The notes: generated from the sequence alone by a model not told the origin. Counted from the first letter of the stretch, positions 17,593 to 25,866 are shown. The stretch is 64,000 bases of DNA from Streptococcus thalassemiae (GCF_903645285.1 NZ_CAHJXN010000001.1:288001-352000); one strand, 5' to 3'. Made by a program: numbers and translations.

Positions 17593-18321
17593 TTGTCTCA
17601 ATTTAGAAAAAACTTCTCCAATCTTACCCTCGATAACTAAATCAGCTTGCCTATCTTGAGGAGTGCTGGACTTGTTGATAACGACAAGATTTGACCCTGA
17701 AAAGTAATTGATTAGGCTAGCTGCAGGGTAAACAACTAAGGAAGTGCCACCAATAATCAACAAATCTGCTTGCTGAATGACTTGGGCGGCGCGACTAAAT
17801 ACATCCATATCTAGCGATTCCTCATAAAGGGTCACGTCAGGTTTGACCACCTTGCCACAATCTAAGCAGTAGGGAACTGGACCTTCAAGTTCCAAAAAGG
17901 CAGTCAAATCATAAAAGCGATGACAGCCCAAACAATAATTACGATCTGCACTACCATGCAGTTTCAAAATTTTCTGAGATCCTGCCATTTCATGGAGACT
18001 ATCGATATTTTGCGTCACAATCGCCTTTAATTTACCTGTTTTTTCCAACGACGCTAGATAAGCATGTGCTAAATTCGGCTTGGCATCAGGATAGATCAGA
18101 TACTTTTTGTAGAAATCAAAAAAATCCTCTGGATAGCGTTCAAACATAGTGCGTGAAACCAGTTGCTCGGCAGTAAAATGGCGACCTAGTTTCAGACTAT
18201 ATATACCATCTGAACTACGAAAATCTGGAATATTAGACTCTGTAGAAACCCCTGCACCACCGAAAAAGACAATGCTCTGACTTTGATCAATAATACCTTG
18301 TAATTGTTCAATCTTATCCAT
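17590..18321 (-). CDS. NAD-dependent protein deacylase, Sir2 family
   Basis: 243 residues. Motifs in order: GGAGVSTESNIPDFRS (NAD site), TQNIDSLHEMAG, the catalytic histidine in LKLHGSA, and a zinc ribbon of two CxxC pairs (CLGC and CLDC). It removes acyl groups from lysines using NAD. The gene stands alone between deoD and the small NTPase. Its leader carries a hairpin that may be the deoD terminator. Confidence 0.92.
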   Translation of the reverse strand: MDKIEQLQGIIDQSQSIVFFGGAGVSTESNIPDFRSSDGIYSLKLGRHFTAEQLVSRTMFERYPEDFFDFYKKYLIYPDAKPNLAHAYLASLEKTGKLKAIVTQNIDSLHEMAGSQKILKLHGSADRNYCLGCHRFYDLTAFLELEGPVPYCLDCGKVVKPDVTLYEESLDMDVFSRAAQVIQQADLLIIGGTSLVVYPAASLINYFSGSNLVVINKSSTPQDRQADLVIEGKIGEVFSKLRQ

Positions 18322-18347
18322 TTTGTACTCCTAGGAATTTTCAAGTT

Positions 18348-18393
18348 AAAAAGTTGAAAGTCTTGACTTCTTGTCAACTTGGCTTCCAACTTT
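18348..18393 (-). terminator. Hairpin between deoD and the sirtuin gene
   Basis: AAAGTTG pairs with CAACTTT around an inner GAC/GTC; on the minus strand it is followed by TTTTT. It is 160 bases past the deoD stop and 27 bases before the sirtuin ATG, so it could be a terminator or part of the sirtuin leader. Confidence 0.45.
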
Positions 18394-18550
18394 ATTTGAT
18401 TATGATTTAGATATTAAACTGACTAGTCTCGGTCCTTTGACACAATTAGGCTTTCTTCAATTTTCTTATTCTTACCTATTTCAGGATTGATTCATTGTTG
18501 ATAGTTATCATTTTGAGAACAAGAGAAACCATTCTGAATATAGCCTACCT

Positions 18551-19261
18551 CTAGTCTGCAATCAATGTTTCCAAACCGACCTTCATCATATCAGTGAAGG
18601 TGTTTTGACGTTCTTCTGCAGTTGTATCTTCATCTGGATTAACCAAACTATCTGAAATAGTCATAATAGCTAAAGCATCAACATGGTGTTGAGCAGCAAG
18701 ATAGTAAAGAGCCGCTGCTTCCATTTCCACAGCCTTGACTCCCCATTTACCAAGTTCGATGTTCTTTTCAAAGTAGTTTGAGTAAAAGACATCAGATGAT
18801 AAAACGTTCCCAACGTGGGTTGTCATACCGAGTTCTTTAGCGATATGGTAGGCCTTATCCAGCAAATCAAAGCTAGCGATTTGTGGAAAATCATACTGTG
18901 GCCAGTCATTACGGACAATGTTTGAGTTAGTTGCAGCTGCCTGCGCCAAAACTAATTCACGGACGTGAACATCTTCATTCAAAGAACCCGCAGTTCCCAC
19001 ACGAATCAATTTCTTCACACCGTAGTCAACAATCAACTCACGCGCATAAATCGAAATTGAGGGCATTCCCATCCCAGTTCCCATAACAGATACACGGTGA
19101 CCCTTGTAAGTACCAGTATAACCAAACATGTTACGCACTTCGTTAAAACAAACAGCATCTTCAAGAAAATTCTCCGCAATAAACTTAGCACGAAGAGGAT
19201 CGCCTGGAAGAAGAATTCTATCAGCAATTTCACCCTGCTGAGCAGCAATATGGATAGACAT
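18551..19261 (-). CDS. deoD: Purine nucleoside phosphorylase, DeoD type
   Basis: 236 residues from [10 protein letters not shown]; the frame is open 8 codons further but families start here. A hexameric phosphorylase that cleaves purine (deoxy)nucleosides. [11 protein letters not shown] (nucleoside site), [29 protein letters not shown] and the [12 protein letters not shown] signature are seen, and the catalytic Asp in MTISDSLV. No Shine-Dalgarno is evident; the structured element 19269-19378 ends just before the start, and two more structured modules precede it. Works with deoB and pdp in nucleoside breakdown. Confidence 0.95.
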   Translation of the reverse strand: MSIHIAAQQGEIADRILLPGDPLRAKFIAENFLEDAVCFNEVRNMFGYTGTYKGHRVSVMGTGMGMPSISIYARELIVDYGVKKLIRVGTAGSLNEDVHVRELVLAQAAATNSNIVRNDWPQYDFPQIASFDLLDKAYHIAKELGMTTHVGNVLSSDVFYSNYFEKNIELGKWGVKAVEMEAAALYYLAAQHHVDALAIMTISDSLVNPDEDTTAEERQNTFTDMMKVGLETLIAD

Positions 19262-19268
19262 AATATAA

Positions 19269-19378
19269 GATACCAAACCCGTCAAAAAGCAAAGGGAAAA
19301 TAGGAGTTGGGTGCAGTGAGCGATGCTCGCTAGACCAACTATCTTTTTCCCACTGCTTTTAGGGTGGGTTCAATTCCT
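19269..19378 (-). promoter_or_regulatory. Structured leader element before deoD (copy A)
   Basis: Minus strand: GAAAGGAATTGAACCCACCC opens it. GGGAAAA (19345-19351) pairs with TTTTCCC (19294-19300), an AGATA/CCTA internal loop follows, then GTTGG (19335-19339) with CCAAC (19306-19310), with a GCGAGCATCGC hairpin at the tip. The alternative is CCCAC (19364-19368) with GTGGG (19349-19353). It closes with GACGGGTTTGGTATC a few bases before the ATG. Stem bases differ from the parC copy while pairing is kept. Confidence 0.6.
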
Positions 19379-19396
19379 TTCTTTCTTAATTTTGAT
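19269..19396 (-). repeat. 128-bp direct repeat, copy 1
   Basis: This stretch (including element A) matches 19673-19800 with only two differences that I can find. It is the copy next to deoD. Confidence 0.9.
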
Positions 19397-19450
19397 GACA
19401 ACTAGGAGAATAGCACGGGTTCAATTCAAAACCAAACTACCCTCTCTAAG

Positions 19451-19518
19451 TTTTTAGAAAAGTTTTCCGCTCGTGTTCAAATCAAAACACACGCTCTACC
19501 TTTCTTTTTTGTATATTT
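19451..19518 (-). repeat. Short repeat with GTGT/ACAC hairpin, copy 1
   Basis: Nearly identical to 19859-19925. On the minus strand it contains a CGTGT...ACACG hairpin with a TTGAA loop, then GAGCGGAAAAC. The same hairpin opens the 176-bp repeats. Confidence 0.8.
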
Positions 19519-19647
19519 AGGATAGCAACAGAGAACAAAGTAAAAATAGGAAACTGACGAAGCATCTCAGATGCTAGACAGTTTATCTTTTTTACACAGT
19601 TCTCCGCCCGTATTCAGTTCAATGAATACAGTTAACCCATCCTTTCT
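19472..19647 (-). repeat. 176-bp repeat, copy B
   Basis: Matches 21576-21751 over its full 176 bases with about seven differences. On the minus strand: a GTATTCA-TTGAAC-TGAATAC hairpin, GGGCGGA, then GTAAAAA / TTTTTAC enclosing AGATA/CCTA and AACTG/CAGTT, the same plan as the parC and deoD elements, then a GCATCT-AGATGC tip whose loop bases vary between copies. Confidence 0.9.
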
Positions 19648-19672
19648 TTATTCTAAAATTTATAATCAGAAA

Positions 19673-19800
19673 GATACCAAACCCGTCAAAAAGCAAAGGG
19701 AAAATAGGAGTTGGGGGCAGTGAGCGATGCTCGCTAGACCAACTATCTTTTTCCTACTGCTTTTAGGGTGGGTTCAATTCCTTTCTTTCTTAATTTTGAT
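19673..19800 (-). repeat. 128-bp direct repeat, copy 2 (element C)
   Basis: Second copy of 19269-19396, further upstream of deoD. It lacks an adjacent gene start, so it may be a spare module of a long deoD leader or a relic. Together 19262-20057 (about 800 bases without a gene) is filled by copy A, hairpins with TTGAA loops, copy B, copy C and another short repeat. Confidence 0.9.
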
Positions 19801-19858
19801 AATATTGAGAAGATTAGATCGGCTTCAATTCAAACCCGAACTCCCTTTCTCTTCTGAT

Positions 19859-19925
19859 TTTTTAGAAAAGTTTTCCGCTCGTGTTCAAATCAAAACACAC
19901 GCTCTACCTTTCTTTTTTTATATTT
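19859..19925 (-). repeat. Short repeat with GTGT/ACAC hairpin, copy 2
   Basis: Second copy of 19451-19518. Upstream (19930-20057) there is a GGAnTC hairpin with a TTGAA loop and, at about 20000, a TTGTCA -35-like box. The -10 there is weak. Confidence 0.7.
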
Positions 19926-20057
19926 CATAGCTAGGAAAAATCGGATTCAATCATGACTCCGATAAGCCTACTACATTTTTTTAAACAGTTATTGATAAAT
20001 TGACAATAGTTTTTAATCTTTTAAGAGAAATCTTTGATTAGAAGAAACGGTCATTCT

Positions 20058-21341
20058 CTATCTTATTACTCTATTCTTTGACTTCTGACACAGTATGTTA
20101 GCCCAAGAAAAACGATCTAATATTTTTGCAAATTCATAGGCTAAAATAGCTGTTACTAAGAGATACGGAAGAGAATCTAAACCTAGCCCAGTGAAGCCTA
20201 TTACTAATCCAGTTGCAGACCAGGGAGCCCTCAAGGTCACAGACAAAAAGCAAACCGATCCCAAAAGCAAAATACTTGGCTGGCTATCCCCACCTAGAAT
20301 CATTCCAAAAAGAGCAGCTCCAGCCATACCCAAGGCAAAAGATGGCGTAAGTGTACCACCATAGGCCCCTGCCCACAGAGTAATAAGAACGACCAGTGCT
20401 TTTAGGATAAACAAGAGGAATACTGTTTTGCCGTTGCTACCATTCAATACTTCCTGAGCCATCATACGTCCATTTCCAAGTAGATGTGGAAAATAACTTG
20501 CCAACCCAGCAAGAAAAAGAAAAGCTGTAGGCAATGTGAGAAGTATTCGTTTATCTTTTATTCTATTTGAAGACACTTCTTTACTTAAGCGATCAAAAAA
20601 CCAAGCTAGTGGGGTTAAGAAAAGAAGTAATAAGGGAATAATCCACATTTCCTTTAATGACCATGCAATGGCTGGAATCTGGTAGAGAGCATGATCTGAA
20701 ATAACCAAGCCTGCTGTATAGGTTGACACATAGGTAGTCAAACCGACTAAGACAAATCGTTTAATAGATAGAGCAATTCCTAGGGTTTCAAAAACAAAGA
20801 AGACACTTGTTAATGGAACCTGATAGACAGCCGCTAAACCAGCACCAGCACCGCAAGCAAGGAGAAAGATTTGATCCTTCTTAGAGAGAAAACATATTTT
20901 TCCAATTGGTCCTGCAAATAGAGTCCCAATCTCTCGTGGTGCAGCTTCTTTGCCAATAGGGGCTCCCCCTCCAACTGCAATAATTTGCCAAATTGAATGA
21001 AATAGCTGTTTTAAAAAATGAAGTTTGTATTGTGAAGTCTCATTCTTCATCTGCGCTTTAATGGAAAAAATCTGTGATTCTTTTTGCAAGAAATACCAGA
21101 CCAAGGATGAGCTGACACCCACGATTATTAAACTTAATCCTATCCGCGACGAGGAAACTCCATCTGTCAAGAATACAGTTTGATGCTCTGATTGACCAAA
21201 AGCTATCCCCTCTATTATCTTTAAAAGATAATGTAGAAAAATACCAGATAAACCTGAAACTATTCCTTGCAAAATGACTGCTAGGAATAATTTAAGATTA
21301 TAAGGGATTTTCTGAAAAATACTCCTCAATTCTTTTAACAT
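20058..21341 (-). CDS. ClC-family chloride channel or exchanger
   Basis: 427 residues, about ten membrane spans. The GKEAAPRE motif (130-137) keeps the gating glutamate (Glu132) of the GREGP loop, and GGTLTPSFALGMAGAALFG matches the GGxFxP loop. No C-terminal CBS domains, as in many bacterial short forms. The conserved glutamate suggests a Cl-/H+ exchanger rather than a channel, as inference. Its ATG overlaps the stop of the broken punA copy, the junction expected if an intact punA once preceded it. Confidence 0.9.
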   Translation of the reverse strand: MLKELRSIFQKIPYNLKLFLAVILQGIVSGLSGIFLHYLLKIIEGIAFGQSEHQTVFLTDGVSSSRIGLSLIIVGVSSSLVWYFLQKESQIFSIKAQMKNETSQYKLHFLKQLFHSIWQIIAVGGGAPIGKEAAPREIGTLFAGPIGKICFLSKKDQIFLLACGAGAGLAAVYQVPLTSVFFVFETLGIALSIKRFVLVGLTTYVSTYTAGLVISDHALYQIPAIAWSLKEMWIIPLLLLFLTPLAWFFDRLSKEVSSNRIKDKRILLTLPTAFLFLAGLASYFPHLLGNGRMMAQEVLNGSNGKTVFLLFILKALVVLITLWAGAYGGTLTPSFALGMAGAALFGMILGGDSQPSILLLGSVCFLSVTLRAPWSATGLVIGFTGLGLDSLPYLLVTAILAYEFAKILDRFSWANILCQKSKNRVIR

Positions 21342-21574
21342 AGTAATAATTCAGCAAAAACGGCTTTAAGTACGCCTTTAAAATCACCTTTAACACACTC
21401 AGTCACTTCTATAACCTCTTCGCAGTTAATCTCTTCTTTGAAACCAGTAGTATAGTTAGTAATACATGAAATTCTTAGAAGTTTCAAACTTGAGTAGGCT
21501 ACAACAATAACTTCAGGAGCAGTTGACATTCCGACCACATCTGTTCCAAGCATCTTATAGGTACGAATTTCTAC
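21335..21574 (-). pseudogene. Broken second copy of the punA 3' end
   Basis: Read on the minus strand it gives EIRTYKMLGTDVVGMST and continues to KGVLKAVFAEL, clearly matching the last 75 or so residues of PunA (25057-25866: EIRAYKQLGADAVGMST...KGLLKAILAEL) but diverged at roughly a third of positions. About 190 N-terminal residues are missing; the 5' edge joins directly to the 176-bp repeat at 21576. It has no start signal of its own. It is therefore a remnant, not a small gene. Confidence 0.88.
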
Positions 21575-21575
21575 T

Positions 21576-21751
21576 CGTGTTCAAATTAGAACACGCGCTC
21601 TACCTTTCTTTTTTGTATATTTAGGATAGCAACAGAGAACAAAGTAAAAATAGGAAACTGACGATGCATCGCAGATGCTAGACAGTTTATCTTTTTTACA
21701 CAGTTCTCCGCCCGTATTCAGTTCAGTGAATACAGTTAACCCATCCTTTCT
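21576..21751 (-). repeat. 176-bp repeat, copy D
   Basis: Partner of 19472-19647. It lies between the punA remnant and the large secreted protein gene, and contains the same hairpins. Together the two copies flank the ClC gene plus the remnant in direct orientation. Confidence 0.9.
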
Positions 21752-21776
21752 GTTTAATTTTGTTCTTTCACAGAGA

Positions 21777-21813
21777 GCTACCTGAGTTCTATTCAAGCTC
21801 AGGTAGTTTTTTT
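21777..21813 (+). terminator. Strong plus-strand terminator without a plus-strand gene
   Basis: CTACCTGAG / CTCAGGTAG with a short loop and seven T follow on the plus strand. On the minus strand the hairpin is followed by CTCTC, so it is a poor terminator for the secreted protein gene ending at 21851. Its user is unclear. Confidence 0.65.
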
Positions 21814-21850
21814 ATAAACTAAATTATCTAACTGTCATTGTATCATCAGA

Positions 21851-24598
21851 TTACAAGACATCGTCATCAGAAATCTTAGAATTTAATGTTGTTCCCCAAT
21901 GGGTAATTTTACGGTGGGGTTGAGCTAAAATTGGTCTGTTTTCATAGATTGTTTGCCATCTATTCCATAGTAGACCTGTCTTTTTCTCAATCTTAATTCG
22001 CAGATTTCTCATATTTTCTTTGATTGGGAGGTTGAGGACAAAACCTGCAGTCTGGTTGCGACCGTTTCCTTCCCAAGAACGACTACGAACAACTTGGTTT
22101 CCATCTTTGTCTACTGTAACTTCTTCCCAAGTTATAGAGTAGCGAGCAATGTAAGCTCCGCTATGTTGAATTGTCAATGTTTTATCTTTCACAGGAGTCT
22201 GACTGATTGGTTGAACTGGCTTAGAAATTTGTGTCGCTGTCTCACCATTCGTAGCGATAAAGCGGAAAACTTCTACTTCTGCAAGACTGAGGGCTTGATT
22301 GTTCTTACGTAGTTGCACACGAACACGGCGTCCCAATTTCCCATTTAATTGAACATCCAAGCTCGTTCCGTCAAGTTTAGAAACATACTGTCTAGCAACT
22401 TCTGTTCCTTTTTCATCATACAAAATCACATCAAAGTCTGACAGACGTTTAGAAAGTTCTCCATCCCCACGGTTATGAAGGCGAACAAGTCCTACCTGTT
22501 CTGTACGACCTAAATCAACTTCCCACCAAGGCTGGTTTTCAAATTTTGTATGGGTAATTGATTGCTGGCTATAACTACTATTGGTATTGCCATCTAAGGC
22601 ACGACTAGCATCTCCACCAAAATCAGTAGAACTTTGCTTAGCTTGTTTTTTCCAAGCGATATTCTCAGCACGATATACTTGGACTTCTGCAAGACTGAGG
22701 GCATTATAGCCTTCTAGCTCAATTCGAACATAGCGCGCTTTTTTATGGTTAATCGCAATTTGTGCTGATACATCTTTAAGAGATGTTATGCGTTTTCTCT
22801 CAATTTCTTTACCAGAACTGTCTAAAAGAATGACATCAAAGTTTGCCAATCTATCCTGGGCAGTGTCTGTGCGGTTGTAAATATTGATTTGGCGAATGGT
22901 TTCTTCTTTAGCCAAATCTACTTGCCACCAAGGTTTAGATTGGAAGTTGGTATGAGTGACAGAATTGTGACCATAGTTACCATCAACTTTACCATCCACA
23001 GCTCTTCTAGCATCTCCTCCGAAAGCTGTCGAACTTTGAGTAACCTGTTTTCCTAAGGCAATATTTTCCATTGGTTCAGCGCTTGGTTGACTAGAAGATT
23101 GAGGCAGAGCCTGTTTCTTAAAGAATCGCACTTTATCCAATTTCGGATCACGATAACCATGTTTATCCAAGGTAGCTCGTTTACCAATATTAAAGTTAGG
23201 AATATCATTCATTCGACTTTCAAAATAGCCACGAGAACGGTGTTTAAAGCGTGAATTACCTGTAAATGTAACAATATCACGATCATTATGAATCAAAGGA
23301 GTCACAACATTATCATTATCAACCACATAATGCTTAATTTTTCCGCTAACAGCTAATTTACGGCTTTCCAAACCAACATCCCAGAAACCATTCTTAGCAT
23401 TCCAAACAGTTCTGGAAGTAATCACTTTAGGAGCACTGAAAGTCGTTACTTTCCGTAATACATGGTTATAAAAATCAGGATATTTTTGGTAAGCTTCAAC
23501 CGCTGCAATCTGAGCTAGGTAGCCTCCAAGAGAATGACCTGTCATATACAACTTAGTAATACTTGTATCCTTGGCTAATTCTCCAACAACCTTGCGGATA
23601 TCATCCGCTTGAGCTGGTTTATTTCCACCTAATAAAACCAAATCTGCACTTAAGTCCTTGGCGTCATTAACTCGCGTTCCACGAATAGCCAACATGTGCA
23701 CCGTTCCATCTTTGAGATAAGGAAGGTCGCTCTTGGTCTCAAATAAGAAAGCATCCAGACCACTATCTGTATGGTAGGCTTTTTTCATCTTCCAGAAAGG
23801 AGCCAATTCATTGTGCATGAGTTTGTATTCTTGACGGTCAAGATAGAGACTAGGGAAAGGATTCTTATGATCTAAAATTTTCTCAATATAATCATCGTCT
23901 CGATAGGCTAACTCCATAAAGAGAAGAGAATCACGGTCTGTGACATACCATTCTTTCTTATTGTCATCTTCTCCATCTGACAAACCATCCCCATCACTGT
24001 CTGCTAGCAAGGGATGACTGTTATATCCTAGATAATCCTTACCATCTTTGTTGTACACATAAAGTTCATCTTTGTTTTTGATGCCATCTTGGTCATCATC
24101 CCCTTCCAAATCAAGAACTTTTTCACCATAGAGAGATTCATCAATCAAATCATTTTCTAAATGCAATTCCCCTTTGGAAATCTTTTCCAAATCTTCTGCG
24201 GTTAGAGAACGAGTATTTGTTGGTTTTTCTGTCACAACTTCTTCTTTAGTTTCTTCTACAGGAGCAAGAATAGGTGAGTCTTGAGCTGGCTCTGTTGTCT
24301 CTACTTTTGACTCTTCCCTTTTGTTTTCAAGAACTTCACTTGCTTCTGGAAGCGGTTGAGGAGCTAGTCTTGGCTCCTCTCTAAGAGGAGTTTCTAGTTT
24401 TGGAGCAACATTTTCCGGCTCTCTCAATTCCTCCTTAGAATCTAGCACTCTTGTTGCCACTTCAGATGTTACATCTTGCTTTAGTTCATTGGCTGAAATT
24501 CCAGCTGGAGCTAGAAATGCGAAGCCGACTGCAACAGATACAACTCCGATACTTAATTTTTTTATGCCAAAGCGCATAATTCGTTGACCAATTTTCAT
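21851..24598 (-). CDS. Secreted lipase / tandem F-type lectin / cytolysin domain-4 fusion protein
   Basis: 915 residues. Signal of the YSIRK type (FGIKKLSIGVVSVAVGF, 10-26), cleavage likely near 36. 40-130: Pro/Glu-rich linker. 163-212: two Asp-rich Ca-binding-like stretches (DDDQDG, DSDGDGLSDGEDD). About 215-470: class 3 lipase-like alpha/beta hydrolase, nucleophile Ser356 in GHSLG, with Asp429 and His453 as likely partners. 511-643 and 646-779: two F-type lectin domains, each with HX26RXDX4(R/K): His549-Arg576-Asp578-Arg583 and His683-Arg710-Asp712-Lys717. About 801-912: a match to cholesterol-dependent cytolysin domain 4 (HSGAYIARYSITWEE; undecapeptide region 872-882; GTTL 902-905). No LPXTG, so probably released. 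The pore-forming cytolysin domains are absent. Weak ribosome site. Neighbours (punA, punA remnant, repeats) suggest recent insertion. Lipid target unproven. Confidence 0.85.
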   Translation of the reverse strand: MKIGQRIMRFGIKKLSIGVVSVAVGFAFLAPAGISANELKQDVTSEVATRVLDSKEELREPENVAPKLETPLREEPRLAPQPLPEASEVLENKREESKVETTEPAQDSPILAPVEETKEEVVTEKPTNTRSLTAEDLEKISKGELHLENDLIDESLYGEKVLDLEGDDDQDGIKNKDELYVYNKDGKDYLGYNSHPLLADSDGDGLSDGEDDNKKEWYVTDRDSLLFMELAYRDDDYIEKILDHKNPFPSLYLDRQEYKLMHNELAPFWKMKKAYHTDSGLDAFLFETKSDLPYLKDGTVHMLAIRGTRVNDAKDLSADLVLLGGNKPAQADDIRKVVGELAKDTSITKLYMTGHSLGGYLAQIAAVEAYQKYPDFYNHVLRKVTTFSAPKVITSRTVWNAKNGFWDVGLESRKLAVSGKIKHYVVDNDNVVTPLIHNDRDIVTFTGNSRFKHRSRGYFESRMNDIPNFNIGKRATLDKHGYRDPKLDKVRFFKKQALPQSSSQPSAEPMENIALGKQVTQSSTAFGGDARRAVDGKVDGNYGHNSVTHTNFQSKPWWQVDLAKEETIRQINIYNRTDTAQDRLANFDVILLDSSGKEIERKRITSLKDVSAQIAINHKKARYVRIELEGYNALSLAEVQVYRAENIAWKKQAKQSSTDFGGDASRALDGNTNSSYSQQSITHTKFENQPWWEVDLGRTEQVGLVRLHNRGDGELSKRLSDFDVILYDEKGTEVARQYVSKLDGTSLDVQLNGKLGRRVRVQLRKNNQALSLAEVEVFRFIATNGETATQISKPVQPISQTPVKDKTLTIQHSGAYIARYSITWEEVTVDKDGNQVVRSRSWEGNGRNQTAGFVLNLPIKENMRNLRIKIEKKTGLLWNRWQTIYENRPILAQPHRKITHWGTTLNSKISDDDVL

Positions 24599-24691
24599 TA
24601 TTTCTTATCTTTCTTTTCGTTTATTTATAAGCAGACTCAAGCGAAATCTCCTTGTCCCCTATCTAGGACAAGGCTAAGAAATTCAGAAAGT

Positions 24692-24846
24692 AATACTCTT
24701 CGAAAATCTCTTCAAACCACGTCAGCGTCGCCTTACCGTAGATATGGTCACTGACTTCGTCAGTCTTATCTACAACCTCAAAACTGTGTTTTGAGCAACC
24801 TGCGGCTAACTTCCTAGTTTGCTCTTTGATTTTCATTGAGTATAAA
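24692..24846 (+). repeat. BOX element, A-B-C
   Basis: Starts ATACTCTTCGAAAATCTC (boxA), then one CTGACTTCGTCAG... boxB ending TTTTGAG, then boxC (CAACCTGCGGCTAAC... to CATTGAGTATA). A non-autonomous pneumococcal/mitis repeat. It lies in the 458-base gap (24599-25056) between the secreted protein gene and punA; the rest of that gap holds only an imperfect GAAGAAAC-CATAG hairpin (24961-24991). Confidence 0.93.
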
Positions 24847-25056
24847 TTCATTCTTATCTCTTCTTATCATCCTAGTCTGCTTGGCTAGGAAGCTAATGCT
24901 AGTATCCTAGAATCTTGTCTTTCACAATGCTAACTATAGACTCTTTCAGTTACAAGAGTAGGAAGAAACCCATAGTCTACCTATGTTTCTTCTTTGTTCC
25001 GAATAGCCAGTCAATCATGAAAAGGTAGAGGTATTCCCCCTTTTAAATCTTTTTTC

Positions 25057-25866
25057 TTACAATTCTGCAAGAATCGCTTTAAGCAAGCCTTTGAAATTAC
25101 CTTTAACACGTTCAGTCACTTCTACAACTTCTTCGTGGTTAAGTTCTTCTTGGAAACCAGCCGCAAAGTTAGTGATACATGAGATTCCCAGAACTTTCAA
25201 GTCAGAGTGGGCTGCCACGATAACTTCAGGAACAGTAGACATACCAACCGCATCTGCTCCCAGTTGCTTATAAGCACGAATTTCTGCTGGGGTTTCATAA
25301 GTTGGACCAGTAACGCCGATATAGACACCTTCATCAAGCTTGATACCAAGTTTTTTAGCCACTTCATGGGCAGTAGCACGGTATTCTGGTGTGTAGGCCT
25401 TAGACATATCTGGGAAACGAGGACCAAAGTCATCCAAGTTTTCACCCATCAATGGATTTTGCCCCGTCATATTGATATGGTCTGAAATAGCCATCAAAGT
25501 ACCAGGGCCATAACCAATACCACCAGCTGCATTGGTTACAATGACACCTTCACATCCAAGAACTTTCATGACACGTACTGGGAAAGTCACAACTTCGAGA
25601 GGGTTCCCTTCGTAGAAATGGAAACGCCCTTGAAGAGCCAAGACCTTGCGACCTGCAAGTTCCCCATATACCAATTTACCAGCGTGACCGACTACTGTAG
25701 AGCGGCCCCAGTTTGGAATCTCAGCATAGTCTACTACAACTGGGTTTTCAATTTCTTCTGCCAATTCTCCAAGACCTGATCCAAGGATTAGACCGAACTC
25801 AGGCGTTTGGATTCCCTTGTCCTTCAGGAAAGCAGCTGTTTCATTGATTTTATCTAAAAATGTCAT
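25057..25866 (-). CDS. punA: Purine nucleoside phosphorylase I (inosine/guanosine type)
   Basis: 269 residues, trimeric NP-II/PNP class. It splits inosine and guanosine with phosphate. LILGSGLGELAEEIE (phosphate-loop), GRFHFYEGNPLEVVTFPVRVM, TNAAGGIG and TGPTYETPAEIRAYK with GADAVGMSTVPEV are the family blocks. Start ATG overlaps the DUF1697 gene stop by 4 bases, so it is coupled to deoB-DUF1697. A diverged copy of its 3' end lies at 21335-21574. Confidence 0.95.
   Translation of the reverse strand: MTFLDKINETAAFLKDKGIQTPEFGLILGSGLGELAEEIENPVVVDYAEIPNWGRSTVVGHAGKLVYGELAGRKVLALQGRFHFYEGNPLEVVTFPVRVMKVLGCEGVIVTNAAGGIGYGPGTLMAISDHINMTGQNPLMGENLDDFGPRFPDMSKAYTPEYRATAHEVAKKLGIKLDEGVYIGVTGPTYETPAEIRAYKQLGADAVGMSTVPEVIVAAHSDLKVLGISCITNFAAGFQEELNHEEVVEVTERVKGNFKGLLKAILAEL

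Noticed and set aside
19360..19960. Repeated GGTTCAATTCC-like motifs resemble tRNA T-loops.
   Set aside because: No acceptor, D or anticodon arm could be drawn around any of them; they are loops of the repeat hairpins.
21335..21553. Functional 72-residue gene.
   Set aside because: It is the diverged end of punA with no ribosome site and a joined 5' edge.
19262..21751. CRISPR array because of repeated blocks.
   Set aside because: Repeats are few, long (67-176 bases), unevenly spaced and no cas genes are near.
21851..24598. Sortase-anchored surface protein, suggested by the YSIRK-type signal.
   Set aside because: The C-terminus ends at ISDDDVL with no LPXTG motif or hydrophobic tail.
18551..25866. 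Purine riboswitch before deoD or punA.
   Set aside because: The conserved three-way junction core of purine riboswitches was not found in either leader.
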